Part shown: one piece after another, positions 13,577 through 26,400 of the stretch | Numbering within the stretch: position 1 is the first letter of the stretch | Layout: every line of letters begins with the position of its first letter | Assembly: GCA_035235625.1 (NCBI GenBank) | Contig: CP141149.1 | Location: 34,713,753 to 34,777,752 of the forward strand | DNA from: Saururus chinensis | Lineage: Eukaryota; Streptophyta; Magnoliopsida; Piperales; Saururaceae | Length of the DNA stretch: 64,000 nucleotides | Direction: 5' to 3' | The notes under the pieces: model-generated | Seen by the model: the letters and a program-made list of their open reading frames with translations, nothing else | Told to the model about the DNA's origin: nothing | Database searches by the model: none | Translations under genes and position numbers: made by a program

Positions 13577-15490
13577 CATACAATTTATGTGCCCAAATAA
13601 ACAATTACAACGTGGAAGCAGAAATCTTAATAGAAATAAATTTGAACTCACTTCTGAACAAATGGTTTTCAAGGCTTCCCCGAGTCATGAACTCATACAC
13701 AAGAAGTCTTTGATCATCCTCAATACAGTACCCAATAAGTTTGACCAGATTTGGGTGGTGAAGTTGGCCAAGAAAACTAACTTCAGCCTGCAAATAAATA
13801 GAAAAGAAATAAAAAATTATTCATGAACATATGCACTTTCTTTGAGAAACATAATAGGGAAATTTAGTGAAAGAAGCGTAAACCTATTCTGAAATAAGTA
13901 CACGCTCATGTATCAATAATTAAACAACTACAACCTACCACCCATTCCCTATGGCCTTGAAGAGCGTCCTGCTTCAAACTTTTGACAGCAACAGTGACAC
14001 CTGTGCCCGGCTTAGCAGGGGCTGTTCCGTTTTCTTCAATCCATCCCTTGAAGACAAACCCGAACCCACCTTCGCCAAGGATGCTATCTGGTCGGAAGTT
14101 ACCCGTAGCAGATTTGAGCTCTTGGAAAGTAAATTGAAGCAGCTGGGACAATTCCTTCCGCTCAGATTCAGATGGATGAGTAATGTCAGTTGATATTTGA
14201 GCTTCAGTTGGGCCACACAGCTCTCTATTGCTGGCATTCAGATACCGGGCTTCAGTTGCTGTTTATACCACAAAAATCAAATTAGGTACAAGGAAAAAGT
14301 AAATTGATTTGACCCATCATACATGCGATACCCATTAAATATGGAACGGATGGTTAAATAAACCAAACACAAACATGTAGAGATAGAAATACAAAAAAAC
14401 GGAATTATCGAACAAGATTTTCTCGTTCTGTTAGTAGTGCTATTCATTTTAGTACGTACTATGTGTAGCTTCTCTTCTTCAATTACTCTTCTTTTCTTCC
14501 AAAAGAAAAATGACCAGTGAAAAAGAAAGAAAATTTAAACGAACCATTCATTCTTAAAAGGGAATATCCAATGCAAGCAACAATCCGATCATAGATTCTT
14601 GACAATACTATACCGAAAAGGGACGTACATATTGGGCAGATATGTTACATAAACAAATACCTGATGATTAACAGGATTGGCATCATAATCATCATACGCC
14701 TTATCCCAGCTATCTGGGGTTGGTGATAGAGATTCTATACCATATTTAACTCTTAGCAGAATCAAAATGATGATACACAATCCATGTAAATGATTAACAG
14801 GTTGAGTAAACTAGTGCACAAGTTTTATGCACGTATTAAAAATCAACTCCTGATTGCCCCCACCCCCCAAAAACAATAAAAAAAAATCAACTCTTATATC
14901 AGAAATGAAAGACATAAAATATCACATGAAACACCTGTTCTGACTGTGCTCTACGTAAAGCCAACTCCGGAGCAGGTAGAATAGCGAAGGTAGAACTTCT
15001 CCACTGGTCCCGTCAGTGACTCAGTGGTCATGAGGGGGACCGAGTAGATTTTTTTTCCTTTTTGAAAAAAAACTGAGTAAAGTATCTGACAAGTGATGTA
15101 CAAGGTAACTACTGCTACCCTGTTGTTCTAATACTGATACGTACATCAATGTCTGTCTCTGCTATAATTCCGTTGTGCACAAAAAGAAAAAAAAACACTT
15201 GACATAATTCGTAAATTATGCACAATCAAACTCTTGACCAGTACTCACAAGAATTCCAGGAGACGAGAAATTGCAACCCAATAAAACTGAACTAAATAAA
15301 GATTAATTTGATAGAAAACCCAAATATAGAAGGCCGGACAGAAAGCAGTGAACGAAAGAGAATGATAACCTGCATCACAGACGAGACTAGTTCTTGGGAG
15401 AGTGTTAGCGTTGTTTTTGGAAGAGGAGGGCTTGCAGGTTCCTTTAACTCCGCGTTTGACAGCGGCCCAGCAGCCACACTCATACTCCAT
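11058..15490 (-). CDS. Receptor-like cytoplasmic kinase, RLCK-VII / PBS1-like (PBL)
   Basis: Six exons join in phase on the minus strand: 15490-15370, 14258-13939, 13787-13652, 12076-11943, 11859-11736 and 11515-11058. The product is a Ser/Thr kinase without receptor or membrane segment. The N-terminus (MEYECGCW) has vicinal cysteines that could be palmitoylated but no Gly2 for myristoylation. Kinase motifs in order: glycine loop [11 protein letters not shown] and VAVKSLK (exon 2), catalytic loop YRDFKTSN (exon 4), DFGLAK and APEY (exon 5), and [15 protein letters not shown] with [11 protein letters not shown] (exon 6). The YRDFK form of HRD and the insertion WIEENGTAP after the glycine loop are typical of the PBL34-36/PBL31-32 side of RLCK-VII. 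Such kinases relay signals from pattern-recognition receptors at the plasma membrane. The catalytic residues all look intact. Which paralogue this is cannot be decided here. Intron 3 carries a probable MITE. Confidence 0.92.
12186..12525. mobile_element. Probable hAT-type MITE in RLCK intron 3
   Basis: The left end TAGGGGCCTGTTTGGACTTT and the right end ACCCCTATCCAAACAGCTA form imperfect inverted termini of the common plant GGGCCTGTTTGG type. No coding frame is present. I could not identify a clean 8-bp duplication, so the family is tentative. It lies wholly inside the third intron of the kinase gene and does not touch a splice site. Confidence 0.5.
13518..13576. repeat. Compound (TG)n(AG)n microsatellite
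   Basis: An uninterrupted run of about fourteen TG followed by about fourteen AG dinucleotides lies in intron 3 of the kinase gene, about 75 bp downstream of exon 3 in the direction of transcription. It is a likely length-polymorphic marker. Confidence 0.9.
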
Positions 15491-16185
15491 GGTTCCTCTC
15501 CACTCCTCTTCCCCTCATTGACTCAGCGCAGAAGAAAATAACCCAACTGGGAAAAACGGAAGAAGAGATCCCGGAGAGGACCGAGAAAATAACCCCATAC
15601 AAAGGTTAAAGCAACGCAGCGAAACAAAACAGAGAAGAGAAGACAAGGGAAGCAGAGGTGGGGGAGAGTGGGCTTTGCTTTGAGAAAAATAGGAGGAGGT
15701 GCATCAACATCAGCAACATCATCATCACAGCCATTCCAGCATGTGCAAGGACTGCTTTTTGCCACCATTCCTCCCCAGTCCCCACTCACACACTCTCTCT
15801 CTCTCTCTCTCTCTCTGCGCCTCTCCTCTCTCTTCGAAAAAGGTAAAAGCTTTGGTCTGCTTTCTCTGTTTCAGTGGAATCGCTAAGTGCCTAACTCTAA
15901 GTGCAGCCTATTGCCTGTTGCTGGTGGGTGCTGGGCCGGTGCCTGGTGGGCCGCTGGGGACCGGAAAAATTCTGCATCACAAATAGAGGGGCCCATTGTC
16001 ATCACTCATCATCAGATCCGGACCAAATCCCAGGGTACGGTTGTGGACTGGACTTGAAGTCTGGTGCCGGCGGGGTCCGATTAATATGCTTTCTTATGTA
16101 TTACTTCACTTGAAAATATCACACTTATTATTAGGGAAGTATTTTTAATATTTTTTATTATAAGAAAAAAATTAATATGTGCTCG
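15491..16185. other. Upstream region of the RLCK gene
   Basis: This is the presumed 5' UTR and promoter of the minus-strand kinase. A pure CT microsatellite lies at about 15790-15814, which reads GA on the transcribed strand. GA tracts are frequent in plant core promoters and leaders. I recognise no separate gene in this stretch. Confidence 0.5.
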
Positions 16186-16353
16186 AGCTTACACACGTGG
16201 TATGCACTTGGGCTCATTCGTATATCTGACAGCTTATCAAATTCAGGAATTTAAATATTTTGTGAGTTTTATGGGCAATCGGATATAAATCTAACGGCCC
16301 AATGAGTACGGGCATATGCTAGCGCACATGAGCCCGGGTTTATACTAACGAAA
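16186..16353. mobile_element. Diverged relative of the 7.9-kb palindromic MITE
   Basis: This segment shares GGGCAATCGGATATAAATCT, AACGGCCCAATGAGTACGGG and GCGCACATGAGCCCGGG with the element at 7874-8053. It is much more decayed and the palindrome is imperfect. It lacks coding capacity. The two copies about 8 kb apart define a small local family. Confidence 0.55.
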
Positions 16354-18136
16354 CTGTTATTATAATGAGTTAAACATAAATTTGTATAAATATCTTTGAT
16401 ATTTAAAATTGAGGGTCGGTATATCTTTGATCTCATAGATGAAGAGTTTATATACATAACTTATACTTTGCAAAGAACACGAAAAATACTTCTTAATTAT
16501 AACCACTCTTTATACAAATTATATTATATGGAATTGTCTTTCAGTTTTTATCAATTCAATCAGCTGATTGAATACAAACCTAATTTGCCGACCCACCCCA
16601 CGGAAATTGTAATGCATAAAAGTACAGAACAAGCCCATGTGGATGTGTTCACGGCCTCCAAGTTCTAACTGGGCTCGTTTGTCCGACGCACTCCAATAGC
16701 AACTCAGTTTGTACCGATTAAACTGGGCCGGATGCGGTGGGTTGAAACGGGTACGTGTGCGTCGTCTTACTAATAAACTATTCCGGCATCGCACCGCTCT
16801 GGGGATCGCGACTCATCGCGACGATGAGTATCTATCAATCTGTATCTGTTGAGGTCATCATTTTGATCCTCTTAAGAAACAACCAAATTTATCCCAATCC
16901 AAAATAAGCCAAACGGGAACAATATGCCATTAATTAGTACACACATGGGACCTCACCACCCAAACTTTTATACATTGCAATGCATGTGCAAAAAAAGGAA
17001 AATGATAAACACCTGAAAAATCTATCTAATAAAATATGTAGACTCGTAAGTTTTATCTGAAATTCACATATTTTGTCTAACCGAAACTCAGTTAAAATTT
17101 TTTGTTAGATAGATTTGTTAATGTATATCACAATCAATAGAAAAGAAAGGTTAAAGGATTAACAGTTACTACCGTTGTAAGCTGTAACTACTACAGTTTT
17201 TTATCTTGACAAATGAGGGAGAAAATTAATTAAGGGGACTACATTTTCAGACGATCTTCTGGTTTTTTTTTTTGTGAAACAGTTTTTGAGACAGATCTTG
17301 ATGGTACCAGCCATCAAGATCAACCACAGAGAGAAGGGAAGAAAAATGCATTCTATGGAATGCTGATTGCGCTTTCTGTTTCTACACTGTATGAGCACGA
17401 TTGTTACAGGATTCGGCAGAAGAAATCATTCAAGAGATATTTTTATCACTCGTTAACATAAAGTTACAAGTATAAGAGCAAATACTTAATTGGATTTTGG
17501 TTTCCTAAGTTTGAGAGAGGGACACTTGTTTTCGGGGGGCATTGTAACGGCTTACACGCATCCAATTGTTGGAATCCTATCCTCAACTCCAAAAGCAAAA
17601 TGGCCTATGCCTGGAGATACGAGAACTAAGACAAATTGCACTTATTTTTTTCTGAGAGACAAATTGCCCGCTTTTGCAACCAAAAGACTTGAAAACATAA
17701 GCAATGCAATAGAATTTAAATAAGTAAAAAACCGCATGTAGGACGTTCTGCAATGGCAGATTCATAATTGGCATCTGCCTCGCTTGATTGAGTCAGAGTG
17801 GAGTGGAACATGAGAAAGTGCTAGTGAGAATTTTGGATTCCTAAAAGAAAAAAGGGAACTGGATGCTTGTTTGTGTCACTCGACAGATCCTGCAATGCAC
17901 GTAATGGGACTTATAGCTTCTGTAACATCTTTTCGTTTTTATCGATCAGTTTACAAAGAAAGCAGGTCCTGTCCATTCCTCCATCCAAATTCCCATCCGA
18001 TCTCTCGCCATCAAGAGAAAATTAGCTTAGCGTTTGTTCTACTTAAGTCCCACTAGTTTATCAACAAAAGTATAAAGGAGAACAATGCCGGGGAGAAAAG
18101 ATGCCCACTCGAGCATGTGATGTAACAAGGCCTTCT
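16354..18136. other. Intergenic stretch, nothing recognised
   Basis: No open frame with a known domain is seen on either strand. The stretch is moderately AT-rich, with a T-rich run near 17262. Short open frames at 16.4-16.8 kb and 17.5-17.8 kb overlap on opposite strands and look like chance frames. Confidence 0.5.
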
Positions 18137-18518
18137 TAGGGGTATTAATGACCTGAACAGAAAGCTAGAGCTCAAATTTTGAAGTGCCAACTCGAAGTAG
18201 ATTAAAGATCGAACCTTCTAGCCTAAATTCGACTCGATCAGAAAATTCAAGGCTTAGACTCAGACTCAAACTGTATAAGAAACTCTAGTATAGGCTCGAC
18301 CGAATGGAACTTCTTTTCTTTACAATAATCTAACTTACTTAATATAATTATGTATTATAATTTGTACATTTCATTCGAGTATAATATTGAGCTTTATTCT
18401 AACCGAGTTTGAACTTAATTAAGAGTCGAGCTAATGTGTATTCGGACCCAAATCAAGTTAATTCGACTTCAAGTCAAACTTGGATTGAGCCGAGCTCAAT
18501 TCAAGTTGAGTCAACCTA
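18137..18518. mobile_element. Non-autonomous hAT MITE, 382 bp
   Basis: The element begins TAGGGGTATTAATGACC and ends GAGTCAACCTA. It is flanked by a perfect 8-bp duplication GGCCTTCT (18129-18136 and 18519-18526). Subterminal CGAG/CTCG motifs occur through both halves. The length, TAGGG/CCTA ends and 8-bp target duplication fit a hAT-derived MITE. It has no coding frame. Confidence 0.85.
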
Positions 18519-18526
18519 GGCCTTCT

Positions 18527-20424
18527 TAATAGCAGGTGCATTTATTGCTTCTTTGCTTCACTCCCTCTCAAAACAAGTTCTCTATCCTTGACTTCTCCTT
18601 CTCTATAGCCCTCTTTATTTTTATTAGGTACAATGCACTTACCCCATATGACCTGTGAAAAATGCACATGACCAACTACAACCTCTCTAGGTTTTTAAAA
18701 CAATTATCAAAGTAATGTTTTGTCTTTTAAAATTTATTTTTGGAATAGTACTTGGTTAGGATTTCTTTTTCTTTCAAAACCATCCCAGATATTTTTATCA
18801 TATCATTAATATAACAATATTTACAAAGGACCCCTTAGCAATATACAAATGAAATAATAATTTAAAATAATAAACCCGATAAAGTAGTACAAATATCTCA
18901 AGTTTCTACCCTTCCAAGTTAACCTTGCATCACAAAGATGTGTAAGTATTATAATACTAAGAAAGATGTAAAAATTACTTATATTCATGTAATATTACAA
19001 ATTGAAAAGGAACCATAGAAACACATATTGTTAAATGATAGATGTCATTGGAAAACATAATCAGACTGATCTTAACATCTATAGTATACCAAAAGACTAA
19101 ATATTATATTTAGTTGAAGGAAACAAACTCCGAATTTGACATTAGTGGTATTGGCGCTAATGTGCATCAACGTGTACACCATCGATCTCAAATATCAAGG
19201 TCTCACATCCATTCCTTATATTAGGCTCATTGTCACTTTGTCATATGAGCAGCATAAAAACCTCTTCTAGCAAAAAGAAGGAAGAAGGGTTTAATTCTCT
19301 CTCTCTCTCATTTTCTTTCCTCTTCAATTTTTCTCATTCATTTTTTTTTTGCTTCGAAAACCTTTGTGGCACACAGAGGCCCAATGCCTATAACTAGGCC
19401 CTATATCCGATTCTATGAGTACAAATACTAAGTGAAATATAAAAAAATAAATACATTAAAGTGTCATATTCCCTAATTAAAAAACTAGCATAAAAATAAC
19501 AAAAAGCTTACTAAAAATTATGAAAAAATCTAAGGATATTACATCTAATCCTTCCATGACTCACTATAGCCTATTGAAGTCAACTTGAAAGAGGTGTTCA
19601 ATCTGCTTAACAAGGACAAGTTGATAACAGCAAAGCAAAGATGATCTAAGTCCTTCCAGTTAAGCCTGGAGCATTTGGAAAACTTAGTTATGTTATGTGA
19701 TATCATAGCTCCAAGTTTTGAAAGGTCTTGGGTTGAAATCTAGTTGGAGGCATTTATACCTCATAACCCAATTGAGTTTTACGTGTCACGCCTAATAAAT
19801 ACTTACAAGTGAAGGGAAATATTAAAATATAAAATAAATAAATAAAATTTCTCCTACATGACTGTTCAAGCTTTTGGGCAACTTTGTTATGACTAAAGAA
19901 AGATGATGAAGCCGGTAGACATAGATGGAGATGCTAAGGCTAATCTCAAGGCGTTTATGCTCATGATGCAGTGTTCGAGCCTCTAATCAGTGTCTCTTAA
20001 TCAATGAGTATTTAGCGTTTGAAAGTGGGAATGCTCGTTTTAATGAACATAAGAAGCTTGTAAGTAATGAAATTATCAAGCTGTAATTTTACCTAGTAGC
20101 CAAAAAACACTTGAAAATAATGTAGTTTTTTTACCATGAAAAGAACCCTGTCATAAACAAATTAAACAATTCAACTATATTTCGCTGATAAATCTATCAT
20201 GAAAATGAATTACAAAAATAATTTCAATGCAAAACTAAATGGGGATGGCAGGACCTCTTCGCTCTTCAATGCCAAACCCACATGACTGCCATGAAACTTT
20301 TAGGCCACTTTTTTTGGGGGAAGGCAACCTTTAGGCCAATTGGAGGGGAAACTCAGAGCTATGGCCTGCTCGGTCCCACGGCAGCAAGAAAAAAAAAATT
20401 ATAAAACAGGCGGGACTCCGCCCA
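18527..20424. other. Intergenic and 3' flank of DJA4
   Basis: The DNA is AT-rich with a short TC run near 19298-19310. No gene or clear transposon terminus is seen. Sequence at 19.6-20.0 kb has an old repetitive look (for example a GTTCGAGCC motif near 19974), but I could not place it in a family. Confidence 0.45.
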
Positions 20425-23400
20425 CTATTTGTTGTCTTTCAGCCACTTCAGTACACCACTGGCGACAGTGCTGCAATGCAAATACGATGTGCAGTGTAAA
20501 CAAGTAACGTCCTACAAAGTGGAAAATGTAGTCATATCTGCTTACTGGTAAAAAAAAAAGGGACAGCCTACCCAGCAAAATCTTTAAGCTTCGCCCATAA
20601 GTCATCATCCTTCTCCACAGATTGCTCTTCTGTTTCTCCCTCAGTTGTCTGAATCTCCACACGCTTAACTGAAAAATGACATGAAAGGTTAGCTCTTTTG
20701 CAGGAACAATTTAACCGATACATTCACAGATGCACAAAAGAGGACATATATTAGATACACAAATAAACTGCCTACTCTGCTGCTGTGGTGTAGGACGAGT
20801 CCGTGCGCGTTTACTAGAGTTGATACTTAGAGATGCAAGTTCTTCCAGCAACTCACGTTCTCTCCCACTACAATAGATGGTATAGAAAAAAACATACACT
20901 AACATCAGAACCAGTATATAAAAAAACGTGGATTACATACGACAATAATGAACAGAAAAAACAATATGATAAAATCAGAAACCAAAATGCATTAGATTAG
21001 GTGATATTCAGCGCTAATCAATATCGCCATAGTGTAGCAATCACTCAAAGATCCAAACTTCTTTGTCATTTGCTTGTAATTTCTCATTCCCTTCTAATCT
21101 TATAAATTACTAAATTGTAGGCACAGTCCAACCATTATACACAGACTTTTAAAAAATGCTACATGATTCATTTTTAGAAGAAATGCATCACATATAATTC
21201 TTGATGTCATAAGCACAATATAACCAAAAGTTAATACCTGATACGCTTTGGTATAGTAACTTTAATTGTGAACAAATGGTCTCCACGTATTGAAGGTTTA
21301 TTTAGCTTTGGGACACCTTGTTTTGATAAAACCAGCACATCTCCAGGTTGAGTACCAGGAGGAATTTGTAGTTCAGTGCTACCATCAACTATCTTCACCT
21401 GTTAGAAACTTCTACAATCAGAAAATTTGCTCGATAAAGAACACTTGCTTTAAGCAGGAAAAAGGTCTTAAAATTAATTACATTTAAGTGGCTATTAATT
21501 CCAAGCAATGAACGTCTCAGAGGCAGAATGGCAATAATGCAAAAGAACAATTGTTGGCTACAAGGTATGACCATTCATGAGGATAACTGTATCCAACAGT
21601 TGTATCACTTCAAATTGACTTTCACGCTAGGCAGCTTAATCAATTGCCAAGATGAACAAAAGGCATATCAACTCCTCTGACAACTGATGAGAGCCCAGGA
21701 ACACACACCTAAAGAATCCACACAGTTACCATTTTAAAAAATCCTGCAAAGTATACGTCCTTGCAGATTGATCGCCATAATCAAATCTATAAGAAAACGA
21801 GAAACAAAGCATGTGCAATAGGAAAACTGGCCAGGGAGTAGACACAAAACTGCCACATCCTTCCTCAATTATCTGCCAAGGATAGTGGTACACACCCAAC
21901 AAACCCCCAAATGGGTTTTGGTTGGACAGAACATGTGGGCTTGTTATGGATCGTAATTAGTATGTTTTGGTTTAATTAGGATGTCTTGGACCATTAGACA
22001 TAGGTATTATTATGTAATAAGGCCCAGGCCCATTAAGGGCAGATTATGTAAGGGTTTCTCCGCCCTAATGGAGATTAGGCAATTTTAATCACGTTCTGAA
22101 TTCTCCCTTCTCCTCTGTCGACCCAAGTTTCCCCCCTTTCATTCGCCCTCCTGGTTTCAAACGAACCAGCAAGGGTCCTCCCTCTCCTTTCATCCAATTT
22201 CATTACCCAATTCCCAATTATAATCCTTAGGGATTATATCACTGGTATCAGAGCCAACTTTTCTGACCGTGGGTGATATCGATGGTCCAAACCAAGAGTA
22301 TGGTGGCCAAAGTCAAGCATAACCAGAGAGGCTCTGACGCTGCTTCTGCTCCTCCAGCAACCAGCGGATCTCAGGGAGCCGCCGAACAGTTTCTGGCCTC
22401 CGACGGAAAGCCCAGCAGGCCAGCAACCCATTCGACTGCCGAAGTCCTTCCAACGGCTCCTGGTCAACCTCCTGAATTGCACCCAGCGGCCAACGATGTC
22501 GCCATGCTTCATCTCTTCTCCGAACTGCTACAGGAATTTCGTGCCATGAGAATTGAGCAACAAGCAGTTCTCGCTCGTCTGTCAAACAACCCGGCCGGCA
22601 CGAATCTTTTGGCCGCTGCCGGCCAAGATGACACCAGCATTCAACGCGGGCTGCTCCCTCAACCACGGCCTCCTAATCCACATGCGGCTCCTCATTCTGG
22701 TCACCAGAGTCGCCGTGATTGGGTTTCTCGCACTGGAGTTCCGAGTGATCAACGCGGGTTGGGCTTTACAGCGCCCGACTTTCCGGCAGAGCCGCCTCAT
22801 GCTCCAGACGCGTTGCCGCCCCGCCAGCCTCGAGTCGGACCAGTAGCCTCCGCTTCAATTTTTGGACCGCCTGAGGATGAAATGGACGACACCGAGCAGG
22901 CTGACGAGATTCTGCAAGGGGACTGGCATCGCCATATGCGCCCAGCTGAGCCGTGACTTGCCCGATTGCAGTTTCCAAAATACACAGGAGAGGACAATCC
23001 CATTGACTGGGTATATAGAGCAGAAAAAAATTTTGCCTATCCGGATAGCACTGCAGACTTGGAAAAAATGAGAATTGCAGCGTTTCATCTTGAAGGCGAC
23101 ACCTTGGTGTGGTTTCAATACTTTGAGAGATTCCTAATGCGTCGTGGCAAAAATTCATAACAGCCTTGTGTGCTCAATTTGGCCCGAATAATTTTGCTGA
23201 TTTTAATGAGCTTCTCTCTAGTCTCTCTCAATCTACCACCGTCAGAGCTTATCAGATCGAGTTTATGCGGGTCGCCAATGCCTTCCGCATTGGACACAAG
23301 AAGCTTTGATTGGCACCTTCCAACGCGACCTTAAGCCAGAAATTGCTGATGAAATTCGTCATTTTGAGTGCACCACGATGCAAGACATCATCCGTCACAC

Positions 23401-26400
23401 CAGAATTCTAGAGGAAAAATTAGCCCGCCAACGACTCTCTCGCGCCACAATTACTTCCCGACCGGGAGGGGGGTCCTCTACTACTCCTTTCCGGGGTCGA
23501 CCGACAGCCGGTACTATTCCAGGCACTGCAGTTCCCTTTCGGCGGCTTTCTCAGTCCCAGATGGAGGAGAAGCGATCAAAAGGGTTGTGCTTTAATTGTG
23601 ATGAACGCTTCACACCTGGACATCGCTGCAAAACTCCCCCCACTGCTTTGCTTTTAGAGGAGTCATGGGGGGATACCAGTGAGTGGCCTTCTACCAATCC
23701 TCTCCCCGAGGATCCCAAGGTCTTTCCTGAGATATCTCTTCATGCCTTCTCGGGGATCTACACTCCTCAGACAATGCGCGTTCAGGGTTTACTCAAGCGT
23801 CAGAAGGTGGCCATTTTGATTGATAGCGGCAGTACGCATAACTTCATTAATGACCGGGTGGCCCATCGGCTTGGATGCGGGATTTCAGATTCTACCCCTT
23901 TCGATGTGCTGATTGGGGATGGCAAACACCTCCGCAGCAAAGGGGTCTGTCGAGGAGCTGAGTTACAGATCAAGGGACATCACTTTGTTATGGACCTTTA
24001 TCTTTTACCCACAAAAGGGGCTGATATCGTATTGGGTGTTCAGTGGCTGCAGGAATTGGGGGATGTCACTTGGAATTTCCATCAGCTAATTATGGACTTC
24101 GAATGTTCCGGTCAGAGAGTCCGTCTTCAGGGTTCTCCCCCGGGCACTCTCCACTCTGTGCAGAATGTGGGCTCCTTCTTCCGGTTTGCTCATCAGGGGT
24201 TTCTCTTACAGTTGGTGCACCAGCATGACGGCTCCGGTCTTGACTTACCCACAGATTTGGCTGAGTTACTTGTTACTTATTCCTCCCTCTTTCAGGAGCC
24301 TACTGGACTGCCTCCGGTTCGATCTCATGATCATCGCATTCTTATTCTTGCTGGCTCTTCTCCTGTGAATGTCCGCCCCTATCGATACCCCCACATCTAA
24401 AAAAATGAGATTGAAAAACTGGTTTCAAAAAAATGAGATTGAAAAACTGGTTTCTGAGATGCTTTCTACTGGAATCATACGGCCCAGCACTAGTTCCTAC
24501 TCTTCTCCAGTTTTGTTGGTTTGCAAGAAGGATGGCTCCTGGCAATTTTGTGTTGATTATAGGGCCCTCAATGCATCTACTTTCAAAGACAAATTCCCGA
24601 TTCCTATTATTGAGGAGTTACTTGATGGGCTGGGATTTGCTCGGTTCTTCTCAAAACTCAACTTGTGCTCTGGTTACCATCAAATACGGATGCACCCCAC
24701 ATATATTCACAAAACTGCCTTTCGGACACACAACGACCATTTTGAATTCCTTGTGATGCCATTCGGATTGACGAACACTCCTACTTTCTAAAGCTTAATG
24801 AACGAGGTATTTCAGCCCCATCTTCGCCATTTTGTCCTGGTTTTCTTTGACAATATCTTGGTCTACAGTCCGACATGGGAGGAGCATTTGGTTCATCTGA
24901 GCATAGTGTTTGATATTTTGGTACAGCATACATTCTTTTTGAAGCGCTCCAAGTGTGTTTTCGGCAGTGTGCAGGTTGATTATTTGGGGCATCTTATCTC
25001 AGCTGGTCGTGTTTTGACTAACCCGTCCAAAGTGGAGGCTATGCTATCTTGGCCCACACCTTCCTCCCCCAAGTCTTTACGCGGCTTCCTTAGTCTAACA
25101 GGGTATTATCGTCGGTTTGTGTCTCAGTACGGATCGCTTGCAGCTCCTTTGACAGTTTTGCTTAAAAAGGGGTCCTTCCAGTGGTCCCCTGTAGCTCAGG
25201 AGGCCTTCGAGCGCTTGAAATCAGCTATGTCCTCTGCCCCTGTGTTGGCATTGCCGGATTTTTCTCAGCCTTTTATCGTCGAGACAGATGCGTCAGAGAC
25301 TGGCTTAGGGGCTGTTTTGCTTCAGGCTGGCCACCCCATTGCTTTCTTTAGTAAGGCCCTGTCGGGACGGTCTCTTTCTCTTTCTGTTTATGAACGGGAG
25401 ATGCTGGCTATGGTGCATGCTGTGACTAAATGGCGACTATACCTATTGGGACGCCATTTTATTATCCGGACTGACCACCAACCTCTCAAGTATTTATTGG
25501 AGCAGCGGATTTCTACCCCGGCACAACAGAGATGGATTTCTAAACTGCTAGGCTATGATTATGAACTGCTGTACAAGAAGGGTTCGGAGAACGTGGTCGC
25601 CGACGCTCTCTCCCGCCAGTTTGCTTCTATCCAGGCTTTACCTATGTCAGCCCCTTCTTTTCCTTTCCTACAGGATCTTCAGCAGGCGTACCATAGTGAT
25701 TCTGAAGCCACTACATTGTTGACGCATCTCACGGCTGATCCCTTGAGTTCCCCTTCCTTTGTGTTGCATGGAGACTTTATCTATTGGAAGGGCCGTCTCT
25801 AGGTTCCTCCTATTCCTGCTTTGCGTACTCAGATAATCTCCCATTTTCATGACACTCCTATGGCGGGACATGAGGGTACTTTTCGCACGTATAAGCGTGT
25901 GAGCCAGAGTTTTTTATGGCATGGCATCCGTCGGGATGTGCATGACTATGTGGCGGCTTGCCCCATTTGCCAGAGGGCTAAAGCTTCTATAGCGACTCCG
26001 GCGGGCTTACTTCAGCCCCTACCGATTCCTGATCGTAGCTGGGAGGATGTCTCGATGGATTTTATCAAAGCCTTACCCCGAGTTCAAGGTAAATCCGTGA
26101 TTTTGGTAGTGGTGGATCGTCTCTCTAAATATGCTCATTTTAGCCCCCTGGGACATCCTTTTACTGCTAAGGACGTGGCTGAGCTCTATATTCGTGATGT
26201 TACTAAGCTTCATGGCATGCCACGCACTATTGTGTCCGACAGAGACCGGGTTTTCATCTCCCACTTTTGGCGCGAGTTTTTTGCTCTGCAGGGTACCGCA
26301 CTCAAAATGAGTTCAGCTTACCATCCTCAGACTGATGGCCAGACTGAGGTTGTGAATCGATGTCTCGACCAGTATTTACGTTGCTATGTGGCTGATAATC

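Noticed and set aside
19560-20060. SINE with tRNA-like boxes
   Set aside because: A GTTCGAGCC motif is present, but I could not find a convincing A box at the right spacing, nor a tail or a target duplication.
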